A stretch of 64,000 nucleotides of DNA, from assembly GCF_900996225.1 (NCBI RefSeq), contig NZ_CAAJGL010000112.1:372001-436000 (forward strand), in the 5' to 3' direction. Shown here one piece after another: positions 1-9,385 of the stretch. Source of the stretch: Paraburkholderia sp. BCC1884. GTDB lineage: Bacteria > Pseudomonadota > Gammaproteobacteria > Burkholderiales > Burkholderiaceae. The position numbers and the translations under genes are program-made. Each line of letters starts with the position of its first letter. The stretch's first letter is position 1. Below the pieces are notes generated by a model. That model was given only the letters and a program-made list of their open reading frames with translations, searched no databases and was not told the DNA's origin.

Positions 1-1
1 G

Positions 2-1072
2 CAATGCCTGCGTTTTCAGCCGGAAGTCGCCGTCGTCGGCGATGCCGACACGGCGGCGAACGTCGCGGCGAAACTGCGTGCAGCCGGCTGCAAAACCGAG
101 GTGACATACGGGCCGCAAGCGCTCGTCGACGTGTCGAAGAGCGAAAGCTGCGACACGGTCGTGGCGGCAATCGTCGGTGCCGCGGGTCTTGCGCCCACGC
201 TCGCCGCAGCGCGCGCCGGCAAGCGCATTCTGCTCGCCAACAAGGAAGCGCTGGTCATGTCCGGCGCGATCTTCATGGACGCCGTGCGCGACAACGGCGC
301 GATCCTGCTGCCGGTCGACAGCGAACACAACGCGATTTTCCAATGCCTGCCGCGCGAAGCCGCGCTGCACGGCGGCGTCTCCAAAATCATTCTGACCGCT
401 TCGGGCGGCCCGTTTCGCACCCGCGAACCGGCCACGCTCGTCGACGTCACGCCCGACGAAGCCTGCAAGCATCCGAACTGGGTGATGGGCCGCAAGATCT
501 CCGTCGACTCCGCCACGATGATGAACAAGGGCCTCGAAGTGATCGAGGCGCACTGGCTCTTCGATCTGCCGGGCGAACGCATCGAGGTGTTGATCCACCC
601 GCAAAGCGTGATTCACTCGATGGTCTCCTACGCCGACGGTTCGGTACTCGCGCAGCTCGGCAACCCCGACATGCGCACGCCGATCGCTCACGCGTTGGCC
701 TTCCCCGATCGCGTCGATTCGGGCGTCGCGCAACTCGATCTGCTGCAGGTCGCATCGTTGTCGTTCGAGAAGCCGGATTACACGCGCTTTCCGTGTCTTG
801 CGCTTGCCGTGAAGGCTTTGGCCGAAGGCGGCGTCGCCAGCGCCGCGCTGAACGCCGCCAACGAAATCGCCGTCGAAGCGTTCCTGCAACGTCAGATCGG
901 TTTCATGGCGATTGCCCAGGTGGTCGATGCGGTACTCAACGCACTGCCGAGCCGCAGCGCGCACGCGCTCGAAGACGTGATCGAAGCGGATGCCGCCGCG
1001 CGTCGCGCCGCTACCGAATTCATCGCGCGTCTGCCCGACAACGCTCGTCGCACGGAACGCGCCGTCCAGTGA
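2..1072 (+). CDS. dxr: 1-deoxy-D-xylulose 5-phosphate reductoisomerase (5'-truncated)
   Basis: This enzyme converts 1-deoxy-D-xylulose 5-phosphate to 2-C-methyl-D-erythritol 4-phosphate with NADPH in the cytosolic MEP isoprenoid pathway. The window starts inside the gene: the frame is open from base 2 and reads QCLRFQPEVAVVGD, so the NADPH-binding N-terminus is missing and 356 residues remain. Family motifs are clear: NKEALVMSG, VDSEHNAIFQ, SGGPFR and the active-site stretch around MGRKISVDSATMMNKGLE. The stop lies 7 bases before rseP, so the two are probably cotranscribed. The identification is certain; the true start is outside the window. Confidence 0.97.
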   Translation, partial: QCLRFQPEVAVVGDADTAANVAAKLRAAGCKTEVTYGPQALVDVSKSESCDTVVAAIVGAAGLAPTLAAARAGKRILLANKEALVMSGAIFMDAVRDNGAILLPVDSEHNAIFQCLPREAALHGGVSKIILTASGGPFRTREPATLVDVTPDEACKHPNWVMGRKISVDSATMMNKGLEVIEAHWLFDLPGERIEVLIHPQSVIHSMVSYADGSVLAQLGNPDMRTPIAHALAFPDRVDSGVAQLDLLQVASLSFEKPDYTRFPCLALAVKALAEGGVASAALNAANEIAVEAFLQRQIGFMAIAQVVDAVLNALPSRSAHALEDVIEADAAARRAATEFIARLPDNARRTERAVQ

Positions 1073-1079
1073 GGCGCTT

Positions 1080-2471
1080 ATGAATCTGCTGATCGAACTG
1101 CTTGCCTTCGCGGTCGCGATTGGCGTGCTCGTGGTCGTCCACGAGTATGGGCACTACAGTGTCGCGCGTTTGTGCGGCGTCAAGGTGCTGCGCTTTTCGA
1201 TCGGCTTCGGCAGGCCGCTGTTCCAGTGGGTGAGTCCGAAAACGGGCACCGAGTGGACCATCGCGGCGTTGCCGCTCGGCGGTTACGTGAAGATGCTCGA
1301 CGAGCGCGAAACCGGCACCGAGCCGATTCCCGCCGACGCTTTGCCGCACGCGTTCAACCGGCAACCGGTGTGGCGCCGCTTTGCGATCGTCGCGGCCGGT
1401 CCGGTGGCGAATTTCCTGTTGGCTATCGTCTTGTTCGCGCTCGTGTTCGCTACGGGCGTGACGGAGCCGGCTGCGGTGATCGCGGCGCCCGCGCCGAACA
1501 CGCCGGCCGCTGTTGCCGGTTTCGACGGTGGCGAAACGATCGTTGCCGTGCGTGCCGGGGAGGCAAGCGAATCGGAGCCGGTGCGTTCGTGGTCGGATCT
1601 GCGCTGGAAGCTGCTGGGCGCGGCATTCGATCACAAGCGCGTCGTGTTGAGCGCGAAAGACGCCCACGGCACTTCCGACTTCCAGCTTGATTTGCGCGGT
1701 CTGACCGAAAAAGATGTCGACGACGACTTCATGTCGCATCTCGGCTTCGAGCCGGGCGGCGGCAAGCTGACGGTTGCGGGCGTGCAGCCGGGCAGCGCGG
1801 CGCAGAAAGCCGGGCTGGTGACGGGCGATCGCCTGCGTGCGGTCGACGGTACGCCGACCGATAATGCAACCGCCTTCATCGCTTATGTAAAATCTCACGC
1901 CGGCAAGCCTGTGATGTTGCAGGTTGAGCGTGGCGGGCAGGCCGGTCAGGCGGGCAAGCTCGAAGACGTGAGCGTCGTGCCGCAGTCGCAGCGTGACGAA
2001 ACGACCGGTCAGCAGATCGGCCGTATCGGCGCGGAACTGGCCACGCAGGTGCCCTCGATCGATGTGCATTACGGCCCGGTCGAAAGCCTGCAATTGGGTG
2101 CGCACCGCACGTGGGATCTCGCGGTTTACTCGGTGCGCATGTTCGGCCGGATGATCATCGGCGAGGCTTCGCTGAAAAATCTTTCCGGCCCCGTGACGAT
2201 CGCCGATTACGCGGGAAAGAGCGCGCGTCTAGGTCCATCTGCATTCCTGTCGTTCCTGGCCCTTGTCAGTATTAGCCTTGGTGTACTGAACCTGCTACCA
2301 ATTCCGGTATTGGACGGGGGTCATCTGTTATATTATTTGGTTGAAGCTGTGACCGGTAAAGTTGTCTCCGATCGCTGGCAACTCGTTTTTCAGAGGGCGG
2401 GTCTCGCCTGCATCGTCGCATTGTCGGCGATTGCGCTGTTCAACGATCTGGCTCGTTTAATCCATTTTTAA
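1080..2471 (+). CDS. rseP: RIP zinc metalloprotease RseP (site-2 protease)
   Basis: Inner-membrane intramembrane protease that in relatives cleaves anti-sigma factor RseA in the envelope stress response and clears signal peptides. The 463-residue protein has HEYGH (residues 21-25, HExxH zinc site) in the first membrane helix, PDZ sequence in the middle (for example VAGVQPGSAAQKAGL) and the third zinc ligand in PIPVLDGGHLLYY (Asp412) near the C-terminus. An in-frame reading upstream overlaps dxr, but the ATG at 1080, 7 bases after the dxr stop, gives the canonical N-terminus MNLLIELLAFAVAIG. It sits directly before bamA, the usual proteobacterial order. I see nothing missing. Confidence 0.97.
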   Translation: MNLLIELLAFAVAIGVLVVVHEYGHYSVARLCGVKVLRFSIGFGRPLFQWVSPKTGTEWTIAALPLGGYVKMLDERETGTEPIPADALPHAFNRQPVWRRFAIVAAGPVANFLLAIVLFALVFATGVTEPAAVIAAPAPNTPAAVAGFDGGETIVAVRAGEASESEPVRSWSDLRWKLLGAAFDHKRVVLSAKDAHGTSDFQLDLRGLTEKDVDDDFMSHLGFEPGGGKLTVAGVQPGSAAQKAGLVTGDRLRAVDGTPTDNATAFIAYVKSHAGKPVMLQVERGGQAGQAGKLEDVSVVPQSQRDETTGQQIGRIGAELATQVPSIDVHYGPVESLQLGAHRTWDLAVYSVRMFGRMIIGEASLKNLSGPVTIADYAGKSARLGPSAFLSFLALVSISLGVLNLLPIPVLDGGHLLYYLVEAVTGKVVSDRWQLVFQRAGLACIVALSAIALFNDLARLIHF

Positions 2472-2538
2472 AGTGTCTGGCGGCGTTCACGATGGCGACC
2501 GTCTGACCTGATGCAGCTATACACACTGGGGAAGCACG

Positions 2539-4851
2539 TTGTTTAAACCTCATCGCTTTGTTCCAAAGACGGTTATAGCCGCGGCATTCGCCGCGCATGG
2601 GCTGGTTGCTCACGCAACGACGCCCTTCGTGGTGCAAGACATCCGGATCGAGGGATTGCAACGCGTCGAACCAGGTACCGTGTTCGCGTACCTGCCCATC
2701 AAGCAAGGCGATACCTTTAGCGACGACAAGGCATCGGAAGCAATCCGCGCGCTGTACGCCACGGGTTTCTTCAACGACGTCAAGATCGCGACCGAAGGCA
2801 ATGTCGTCATCGTGCAGGTGCTGGAGCGTCCGGCCATCGGCACGATCGACTTCGCGGGCATTCACGAGTTCGACAAGGAAAACCTGACCAAGGCGCTGCG
2901 CGCGGTCGGTTTGTCGCAAGGCCGTTATTACGACAAGGCACTCGTCGACAAGGCCGAGCAGGAGCTGAAGCGTCAATACCTGACGCGGGGTTACTACGCT
3001 GCTGAAGTCACCACCACCATCACGCCGATCGACCGCAATCGCGTCTCGGTGCTGTTCTCGGTGGCCGAAGGTCCGAGCGCGAAGATCCGCCAGATCAACT
3101 TCATCGGCAACAAGGCGTTCAGCACCGGTACGCTGCGCGACGAAATGCAGCTGTCCACGCCGAACTGGTTCTCGTGGTACACGAAGAACGACCTGTACGC
3201 GAAAGACAAGCTCACCGGCGACCTTGAAAACGTCCGCTCGTATTACCTGAATCGCGGCTACCTCGAGTTCAACATCGAGTCGACCCAGGTGTCGATCACG
3301 CCGGACAAGAAGGACATGTACCTGACGGTCACGCTGCATGAAGGCGAGCCGTACACGATTTCGAGCATCAAGCTCGCCGGCAACCTGCTCGATCGCGAGC
3401 CGGAGCTGGCCAAGCTCATCAAGATCAAACCGGGCGACCGCTTCTCGGCTGAAAAGCTGCAAGCCACCACCAAGTCGATCGTCGACAAGCTCGGCGAATA
3501 CGGCTACGCATTCGCTACCGTCAACGCGCAGCCGCAGATCGATCAGGCCAACCACAAGGTCGATCTGACGCTGCAGGTCGACCCGAGCCGCCGCGTCTAC
3601 GTGCGCCGCATCAACGTGGTCGGCAACACGCGTACCCGCGACGAAGTGGTGCGCCGCGAAATGCGTCAGCTCGAAAGCTCGTGGTTCGATTCGAACCGCC
3701 TCGCGCTGTCGAAAGACCGGATCAACCGCCTCGGCTACTTCACCGACGTGGACGTGACCACGGTGCCGGTGGAAGGCACGCCCGACCAGGTCGACGTGGA
3801 CGTCAAGGTGGCCGAAAAGCCAACCGGCGCGATCACGCTGGGTGCGGGCTTCTCGTCGACCGACAAGGTGGTGCTGTCGGCCGGCGTGTCGCAAGACAAC
3901 GTGTTCGGCTCGGGTACCAGCCTGTCGGTGAACGTGAACACCGCGAAAACCTATCGTACGTTGACGGTCACGCAGGTCGACCCGTACTTCACGGTCGACG
4001 GCATCAAGCGGATTACCGACGTCTATTACCGTACGTACCAGCCGCTGTACTACTCGACGGATTCGAGCTTCAAGATCGTCACGGTGGGTGGCGACCTGAA
4101 GTTCGGCATCCCGTTCTCGGAAGTCGATACGGTGTACTTCGGTGCCGGCCTCGAGCAGAACCAGCTGGACGTCGACGACAACACGCCGGCTTCGTACAAG
4201 CAGTATGTGCAGGACTTCGGCCGTGTCTCGAACAACGTGCCGATCACGGTCGGCTGGTCGCGCGACGCGCGTGACAGCGCGCTCGTGCCGAGCCGCGGTT
4301 ACTTCACGCAGGCCAACGCCGAGTACGGCACGCCGATCGGCGGCACGCAATACTACAAGGCCGACCTGAACGCGCAGTACTATTACTCGTTCTCGCGCGG
4401 CTTCGTGCTGGGCTTCAACTTCCAGGGCGGCTACGGTAACGGCCTGAGCGGCAAGCCTTACCCGATTTTCAAGAACTACTACGCCGGCGGTATCGGTTCG
4501 GTGCGAGGCTTCGAGCCGAGCTCGCTGGGTCCGCGCGACAAGACCACGAACGACCCGATCGGCGGCTCGAAACTGCTGGTGGGCAATATCGAGTTGACGT
4601 TCCCGTTGCCGGGCACGGGCTACGACCGCACGTTGCGGGTCTTTACATTCCTGGATGCGGGTAACGTCTGGGCCGACGCGAGTGCCGCCGCTAATTCGAC
4701 CGGCGCGAACGGTCTGCGGTACGGCTACGGTGTCGGCCTGGCGTGGATTTCGCCGATCGGTCCGCTCAAGCTCAGTCTGGGTTTCCCGCTCGTGAAACAC
4801 ACCGGCGACCAGTATCAGAAATTCCAGTTCCAGATCGGGACGGCGTTCTGA
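2539..4851 (+). CDS. bamA: Outer membrane protein assembly factor BamA
   Basis: Essential outer-membrane insertase of the BAM complex. The 770-residue protein has a signal peptide (about residues 1-26, ending in VAHA), five POTRA repeats to about residue 420, and a 16-strand barrel with the conserved GSVRGFEP loop-6 motif near residue 653 and a terminal Phe (QIGTAF). The start is TTG at 2539, preceded by GGGGAAG; there is no ATG at that N-terminus. The gene lies 67 bases after rseP and 58 before skp, matching its role with the chaperone Skp in outer-membrane biogenesis. Confidence 0.97.
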   Translation: MFKPHRFVPKTVIAAAFAAHGLVAHATTPFVVQDIRIEGLQRVEPGTVFAYLPIKQGDTFSDDKASEAIRALYATGFFNDVKIATEGNVVIVQVLERPAIGTIDFAGIHEFDKENLTKALRAVGLSQGRYYDKALVDKAEQELKRQYLTRGYYAAEVTTTITPIDRNRVSVLFSVAEGPSAKIRQINFIGNKAFSTGTLRDEMQLSTPNWFSWYTKNDLYAKDKLTGDLENVRSYYLNRGYLEFNIESTQVSITPDKKDMYLTVTLHEGEPYTISSIKLAGNLLDREPELAKLIKIKPGDRFSAEKLQATTKSIVDKLGEYGYAFATVNAQPQIDQANHKVDLTLQVDPSRRVYVRRINVVGNTRTRDEVVRREMRQLESSWFDSNRLALSKDRINRLGYFTDVDVTTVPVEGTPDQVDVDVKVAEKPTGAITLGAGFSSTDKVVLSAGVSQDNVFGSGTSLSVNVNTAKTYRTLTVTQVDPYFTVDGIKRITDVYYRTYQPLYYSTDSSFKIVTVGGDLKFGIPFSEVDTVYFGAGLEQNQLDVDDNTPASYKQYVQDFGRVSNNVPITVGWSRDARDSALVPSRGYFTQANAEYGTPIGGTQYYKADLNAQYYYSFSRGFVLGFNFQGGYGNGLSGKPYPIFKNYYAGGIGSVRGFEPSSLGPRDKTTNDPIGGSKLLVGNIELTFPLPGTGYDRTLRVFTFLDAGNVWADASAAANSTGANGLRYGYGVGLAWISPIGPLKLSLGFPLVKHTGDQYQKFQFQIGTAF

Positions 4852-4909
4852 TCGCGGCGGCGGCGGGCGGCCTTGCTGGCGGGGCCGGCCAAATTACAGT
4901 ATCGAGAGG

Positions 4910-5437
4910 ATGACTTTGCTAACCGGTATGTTTTCGAAACGTGTGGCGTGCGCACTGGCGCTGGCAATGACCTTGGGCGTCGGGGTGGCGCACGGGCAGG
5001 AGGCGCGTATCGCCGCGGTGAATTCCGACCGTATCCTGCGCGAATCCGCTGCCGCCAAAGCCGCCCAGGTCAAGCTCGAGGCCGAGTTTGCGAAGCGCGA
5101 CAAGGACCTCGCGGACATGGCGCAGAAGCTGAAGTCGATGTCCGATTCGCTCGACAAGAGCGGCGCGTCCATGGCGCCGGCCGACCGCGCGCAGAAGCAG
5201 CGCGATCTGTCGCAAATGGACACGGATTTTCAACGTAAGCAGCGTGAGTTTCGTGAAGATCTGAATCAGCGTCGCAATGAAGAGCTGGCAGCGGTGCTGG
5301 ATCGCGCAAACAAGGTGATCAAACAGATCGCCGAGCAGCAGCATTACGATCTGATCGTGCAGGAAGCGGTCTACGTGAGCCCGCGTATCGATATCACCGA
5401 TCAGGTGCTCAAGGCACTGGCGGCATCGGGTAACTGA
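4910..5437 (+). CDS. skp: Periplasmic chaperone Skp/OmpH
   Basis: Periplasmic trimeric chaperone that holds unfolded outer-membrane proteins on their way to BamA. The 175-residue protein has a signal peptide (MFSKRVACALALAMTLGVGVAHG core, cleavage after AHG), a beta segment starting RIAAVNSDRI and a long charged coiled-coil region (about residues 50-130) typical of Skp tentacles. The ATG at 4910 is taken as start, but GAGAGG abuts it with no spacing; ATG 4928, six codons later, is a plausible alternative and leaves the signal peptide intact. It follows bamA, as in most proteobacteria. Confidence 0.95.
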   Translation: MTLLTGMFSKRVACALALAMTLGVGVAHGQEARIAAVNSDRILRESAAAKAAQVKLEAEFAKRDKDLADMAQKLKSMSDSLDKSGASMAPADRAQKQRDLSQMDTDFQRKQREFREDLNQRRNEELAAVLDRANKVIKQIAEQQHYDLIVQEAVYVSPRIDITDQVLKALAASGN

Positions 5438-5545
5438 GCGCAGGCGGGTCATCAACCCGCCTTGCGTGGCATCGGGTTATAAGCAGCACGGACGGCATGC
5501 TTCGCGCCGGGAGTGCTGGATTGAACTGCAGGAGACAGGACAGGC

Positions 5546-6670
5546 ATGGCATTTACGCTAGAGGACATCGTCCAACGGTTCGGCGGTGAAGTAGTCGGAA
5601 ATGGTTCGCAGCGCGTGGGCAGTCTGGCGCCGCTCGACCAGGCAGGCCCGGACCAACTGGCGTTCCTCGCCAACCCGAAATACCTGTCGCAAGTCGAAAC
5701 GACTCGCGCGGGCGCGGTGTTGATCAACGCCGACGACCTCGCCAAGCTCGCATCCCGCGAGAATCACAACTTCATCGTCACGCCCAATCCGTACGCGTAC
5801 TTCGCGCGCGTCGCTCAAACCTTCATCGATCTCGCCGCGCCCAAGGTGGCCGCCGGCGTGCATCCGAGCGCCACGGTCGATCCGTCGGCGCAGGTTGCCG
5901 GGAGCGCGGTGATCGGACCGCATGTCACGGTGGAAGCCGGTGCGGTGATCGGTGAGAACGTGCGCCTCGACGCCAACGTGGTGATCGGCCGTGGCACGCG
6001 CATCGGCGCGGGCTCCCATCTGTATCCGAACGTGGCCGTGTACTACGGTTGCAGGATCGGCGAGCGGGTGATCGTGCACGCCGGCGCGGTGATCGGTTCC
6101 GATGGCTTCGGCTTCGCGCCGGATTTCGTCGGCGACGGCGATGCGCGTACCGGCAGCTGGGTGAAGATTCCGCAGGTCGGCGGCGTGTCGATCGCCGACG
6201 ACGTCGAAATCGGCGCCAATACCACGATCGACCGTGGCGCGATGGCCGATACGATCATCGAAGAAAGCGTGAAGATCGACAACCTCGTGCAGATCGGCCA
6301 CAACTGCAAGATCGGCGCGTACACGGTGATCGCCGGTTGTGCTGGCATCGCGGGCAGCACGACGATTGGCCGCCATTGCATGATCGGCGGCGCCGTCGGC
6401 ATTGCCGGGCACGTCACGCTGGCCGATTACGTGATCGTCACGGCCAAGTCGGGCGTCTCGAAGTCGTTGCTGAAAGCCGGTATCTACACCAGCGCGTTCC
6501 CGGCCGTGAACCACGCGGACTGGAACAAAAGCGCCGCGCTGCTACGCAATATCGACAAGCTCCGCGACCGTATCAAAGCGCTCGAGAGCGCCGCAGCCAA
6601 TCAGGCGGGCGGCGGCCAGACGGGCACATCGTCAGGCGCGGCAAACCATTCCACGGGCGACAAATCCTGA
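5546..6670 (+). CDS. lpxD: UDP-3-O-(3-hydroxyacyl)glucosamine N-acyltransferase LpxD
   Basis: Third step of lipid A synthesis: transfers a 3-hydroxyacyl chain from ACP to UDP-3-O-acyl-glucosamine. The 374-residue protein has the LpxD N-terminal uridine-binding domain (about 1-105), then a left-handed beta helix of hexapeptide repeats, the motif GSDGFGFAPD and catalytic His252 in QIGHNCKIG. The C-terminal tail after a short helix is Gly/Ser/Ala-rich and low complexity. AGGAGA at 5530 precedes ATG 5546. It is part of the lpxD-fabZ-lpxA-lpxB run. Confidence 0.97.
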   Translation: MAFTLEDIVQRFGGEVVGNGSQRVGSLAPLDQAGPDQLAFLANPKYLSQVETTRAGAVLINADDLAKLASRENHNFIVTPNPYAYFARVAQTFIDLAAPKVAAGVHPSATVDPSAQVAGSAVIGPHVTVEAGAVIGENVRLDANVVIGRGTRIGAGSHLYPNVAVYYGCRIGERVIVHAGAVIGSDGFGFAPDFVGDGDARTGSWVKIPQVGGVSIADDVEIGANTTIDRGAMADTIIEESVKIDNLVQIGHNCKIGAYTVIAGCAGIAGSTTIGRHCMIGGAVGIAGHVTLADYVIVTAKSGVSKSLLKAGIYTSAFPAVNHADWNKSAALLRNIDKLRDRIKALESAAANQAGGGQTGTSSGAANHSTGDKS

Positions 6671-6865
6671 GGTAGCGAAGTAATTCGCAAGGCTACCGGC
6701 CGGCTCCGCGTAAAATAGCGGGCAAGCATCAGAAGCAAAGTCGGTTGCCGTGACCGGGTGGCGCGGCCGCCGGGTCATGGCAGGCGCCGGCAGCGCGCGT
6801 TACCAACCCACCTGCACCAGCATCCGCAGTCATCATCGCGCAGTCAATGCGTGAGTCGAAACACC

Positions 6866-7330
6866 ATGAGCACCGAAAAAATCAATCTCGACATTCATAA
6901 GATTCTCACGCTGCTGCCGCATCGTTACCCGATCCTGCTGGTCGACCGGGTGCTCGAACTCGAGCCGCACAAGAGCATCAAAGCGTTGAAGAACGTGTCG
7001 ATCAATGAGCCGTATTTCCAGGGGCACTTTCCGACCCGTCCGGTGATGCCGGGCGTGCTGATTCTCGAAGCGCTCGCGCAAACTGCGGCGCTGCTGACGT
7101 TTTCGGAAGAGCCGAGCGACCCGTCGAACACGCTGTACCTGTTCGTCGGTATCGACAATGCGCGCTTCAAGCGCGTGGTGGAACCGGGCGATCAGCTGAT
7201 CCTGAACTGCACGTTCGAGCGTCACATGCGCGGTATCTGGAAGTTCAAGGCGCGCGCCGAAGTGGATGGCGTGGTCGCGGCGGAAGCCGATCTGATGTGC
7301 GCGGTGCGGCACACGGACAAAGACGCGTAA
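6866..7330 (+). CDS. fabZ: 3-hydroxyacyl-ACP dehydratase FabZ
   Basis: Hot-dog-fold dehydratase of fatty acid elongation that competes with LpxA for 3-hydroxyacyl-ACP. The 154-residue protein carries LPHRYPILLVDRV and the catalytic pair His54 (GHFP) and Glu68 (ILEALAQ). The frame stays open upstream to 6758, but ATG 6866 gives the normal FabZ N-terminus (MSTEKINLDIHKI). The 195-base gap from lpxD contains TAAAAT at 6711-6716, a Burkholderia-like -10 element, so an internal promoter is possible; I could not find a good -35. Confidence 0.97.
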   Translation: MSTEKINLDIHKILTLLPHRYPILLVDRVLELEPHKSIKALKNVSINEPYFQGHFPTRPVMPGVLILEALAQTAALLTFSEEPSDPSNTLYLFVGIDNARFKRVVEPGDQLILNCTFERHMRGIWKFKARAEVDGVVAAEADLMCAVRHTDKDA

Positions 7331-7423
7331 CACGGCGTCCGGGCAGTCAGCCGCCTGAACCAGGCGCTGCCGGCTCTGCCTTTGGCCCATCCAGCAACGC
7401 AACAGAATCAGAAGCGAGGACGC

Positions 7424-8212
7424 ATGAGCAGGATTCATCCCACTGCGATCGTCGAACCCGGCGCACAGATCGACGAAACCGTCGAAATTGGACCGTATGC
7501 CGTGATCGGCGCCCATGTGACGATCGGCGCACGGACCACCGTCGGTTCGCATAGCGTGATCGAAGGTCACACCAGGATCGGCGAAGACAACCGGATTGGC
7601 CACTACGCCAACGTCGGCGGCCGTCCTCAAGACATGAAGTACCGTGACGAGCCCACCCGGCTCGAGATCGGCAACCGCAACACGATCCGCGAGTTCACCA
7701 CGATCCACACCGGCACGGTGCAGGACGCGGGCGTCACCACGCTGGGCGACGACAACTGGATCATGGCGTACGTGCACCTCGGGCACGACTGCCACGTCGG
7801 CAATAACGTCATTCTGTCGAGCAACGCGCAGATGGCGGGCCACGTGACGATCGGCGACCACGCGATCGTCGGCGGCATGTCGGGCGTGCATCAGTTCGTG
7901 CGCATCGGTGCGCATTCCATGCTGGGCGGCGCTTCGGCGCTGGTGCAGGACGTTCCGCCGTTCGTGATCGCCGCCGGCAACAAGGCTGAACCGCACGGTG
8001 TCAACGTCGAAGGTCTGCGCCGCCGTGGTTTCTCGGCAGACGCGATTTCGGCGCTGCGCACGGCGTATCGCGTGCTGTACAAGAACGGTTTATCGCTGGA
8101 AGAAGCGAAGGTGCAGCTGCGCGACCTCGCATCTGCTGGCGGCGACGGCGATGCGGCGGTGCAAACGCTGCTCGCGTTCGTCGAAACGTCGCAACGCGGC
8201 ATCATCCGCTAA
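7424..8212 (+). CDS. lpxA: UDP-N-acetylglucosamine acyltransferase LpxA
   Basis: First committed step of lipid A synthesis, transferring 3-hydroxyacyl from ACP to UDP-GlcNAc. The 262-residue protein is a left-handed beta helix of hexapeptide repeats, with catalytic His121 in YVHLGHDCHVG and a C-terminal helical domain (about 190-262). The start is ATG 7424 with GCGAGGACGC just upstream; the open frame to 7382 is non-coding leader. Only 3 bases separate its stop from lpxB, indicating tight cotranscription. Confidence 0.97.
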   Translation: MSRIHPTAIVEPGAQIDETVEIGPYAVIGAHVTIGARTTVGSHSVIEGHTRIGEDNRIGHYANVGGRPQDMKYRDEPTRLEIGNRNTIREFTTIHTGTVQDAGVTTLGDDNWIMAYVHLGHDCHVGNNVILSSNAQMAGHVTIGDHAIVGGMSGVHQFVRIGAHSMLGGASALVQDVPPFVIAAGNKAEPHGVNVEGLRRRGFSADAISALRTAYRVLYKNGLSLEEAKVQLRDLASAGGDGDAAVQTLLAFVETSQRGIIR

Positions 8213-8215
8213 GCG

Positions 8216-9385
8216 ATGGCATTGCAACCCAGTCCGCTGCGCGTCGCAATGGTGGCAGGCGAACCGTCCGGTGACCTGCTGGCGGCGTCGCTGCTCAACG
8301 GCCTCGCGAGCCGTCTGCCCGCCGGTACCCAGTATTACGGGATCGGCGGTCCGCGTATGACCGCCACCGGTTTCGACGCCCATTTCCCGATGGAAAAGCT
8401 CACGGTGCGCGGCTATGTCGAAGCCCTGAAGCATATCCCCGAGATCCTCGGCATTCGCAACGAGCTCAAGCGTCAGTTGCTCGCGGAGCCGCCGTCCGTG
8501 TTCATCGGCGTGGACGCGCCCGATTTCAACTTCGGGCTCGAACATCCGTTGCGCGACGCGGGCATTCCCACCATTCACTTCGTGTGCCCGTCCATCTGGG
8601 CGTGGCGCGGCGGACGTATCAAGAAGATCGCCAAGGCGGTCGACCACATGCTGTGCGTGTTCCCGTTCGAGACGGCGCTGCTGGAAAAAGCAGGCGTACC
8701 GGCCTCGTACGTGGGCCATCCGCTCGCTGACGAAATCCCGCTGGTGCCCGACACGCTCGGCGCGCGCCGTACCCTGGGTCTCGCCGAAGACGGTCCGATC
8801 ATCGCGGTGCTGCCGGGCAGCCGGCGCTCGGAGATCGATCTGATCGGTCCGACGTTCTTCGCGGCGATGGAAATGATGCAGCACCAGGAGCCCGGTGTGC
8901 GGTTCGTGATGCCGGCGGCCACCCCTGCGCTGCGCGAGATGCTGCGGCCGCTGGTCGATTCGCATCCCGGCCTCTCGTTGACGATTACCGACGGCCAGTC
9001 GCAGCTCGCCATGACCGCCGCCGACGCGATTCTCGTGAAAAGCGGCACGGTCACGCTCGAAGCCGCGCTGCTGAAAAAGCCGATGGTCATCTCGTACAAG
9101 GTACCGTGGCTCACGGGCCAGATCATGCGGCGCCAGGGCTATCTGCCGTATGTCGGCCTGCCGAACATTCTGGCGGGGCGTTTCGTGGTGCCGGAGATTC
9201 TGCAGCACTTCGCCACGCCGCAAGCGCTGGCCGAAGCCACGCTGAAACAGTTGCGCGACGAGACCAACCGGCGCACGCTGACGGAAATCTTCACGGAGAT
9301 GCATCACGTGCTGAAGCAGAACACCGCGCAGCGTGCGGCGGAAGTCGTGGCGAGCGTCGTCGAAAAGCGTAGGGCGCGGGCGTGA
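8216..9385 (+). CDS. lpxB: Lipid-A-disaccharide synthase LpxB
   Basis: Peripheral membrane GT19 glycosyltransferase that joins UDP-2,3-diacylglucosamine and lipid X into the lipid A disaccharide. The 389-residue protein opens with VAMVAGEPSGDLLAA and contains GIGGPRM, FVCPSIWAWR and the nucleotide-sugar site VLPGSRRSEI. The last codons overlap the GTG of rnhB (GTGA). Length and motifs are normal for the family. Confidence 0.97.
   Translation: MALQPSPLRVAMVAGEPSGDLLAASLLNGLASRLPAGTQYYGIGGPRMTATGFDAHFPMEKLTVRGYVEALKHIPEILGIRNELKRQLLAEPPSVFIGVDAPDFNFGLEHPLRDAGIPTIHFVCPSIWAWRGGRIKKIAKAVDHMLCVFPFETALLEKAGVPASYVGHPLADEIPLVPDTLGARRTLGLAEDGPIIAVLPGSRRSEIDLIGPTFFAAMEMMQHQEPGVRFVMPAATPALREMLRPLVDSHPGLSLTITDGQSQLAMTAADAILVKSGTVTLEAALLKKPMVISYKVPWLTGQIMRRQGYLPYVGLPNILAGRFVVPEILQHFATPQALAEATLKQLRDETNRRTLTEIFTEMHHVLKQNTAQRAAEVVASVVEKRRARA

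Noticed and set aside
2440..4800. Long reverse-strand open frame opposite bamA
   Set aside because: It is an antisense shadow of a GC-rich, well-conserved gene; composition is Arg/Val/His-rich and it has no ribosome site or family match.
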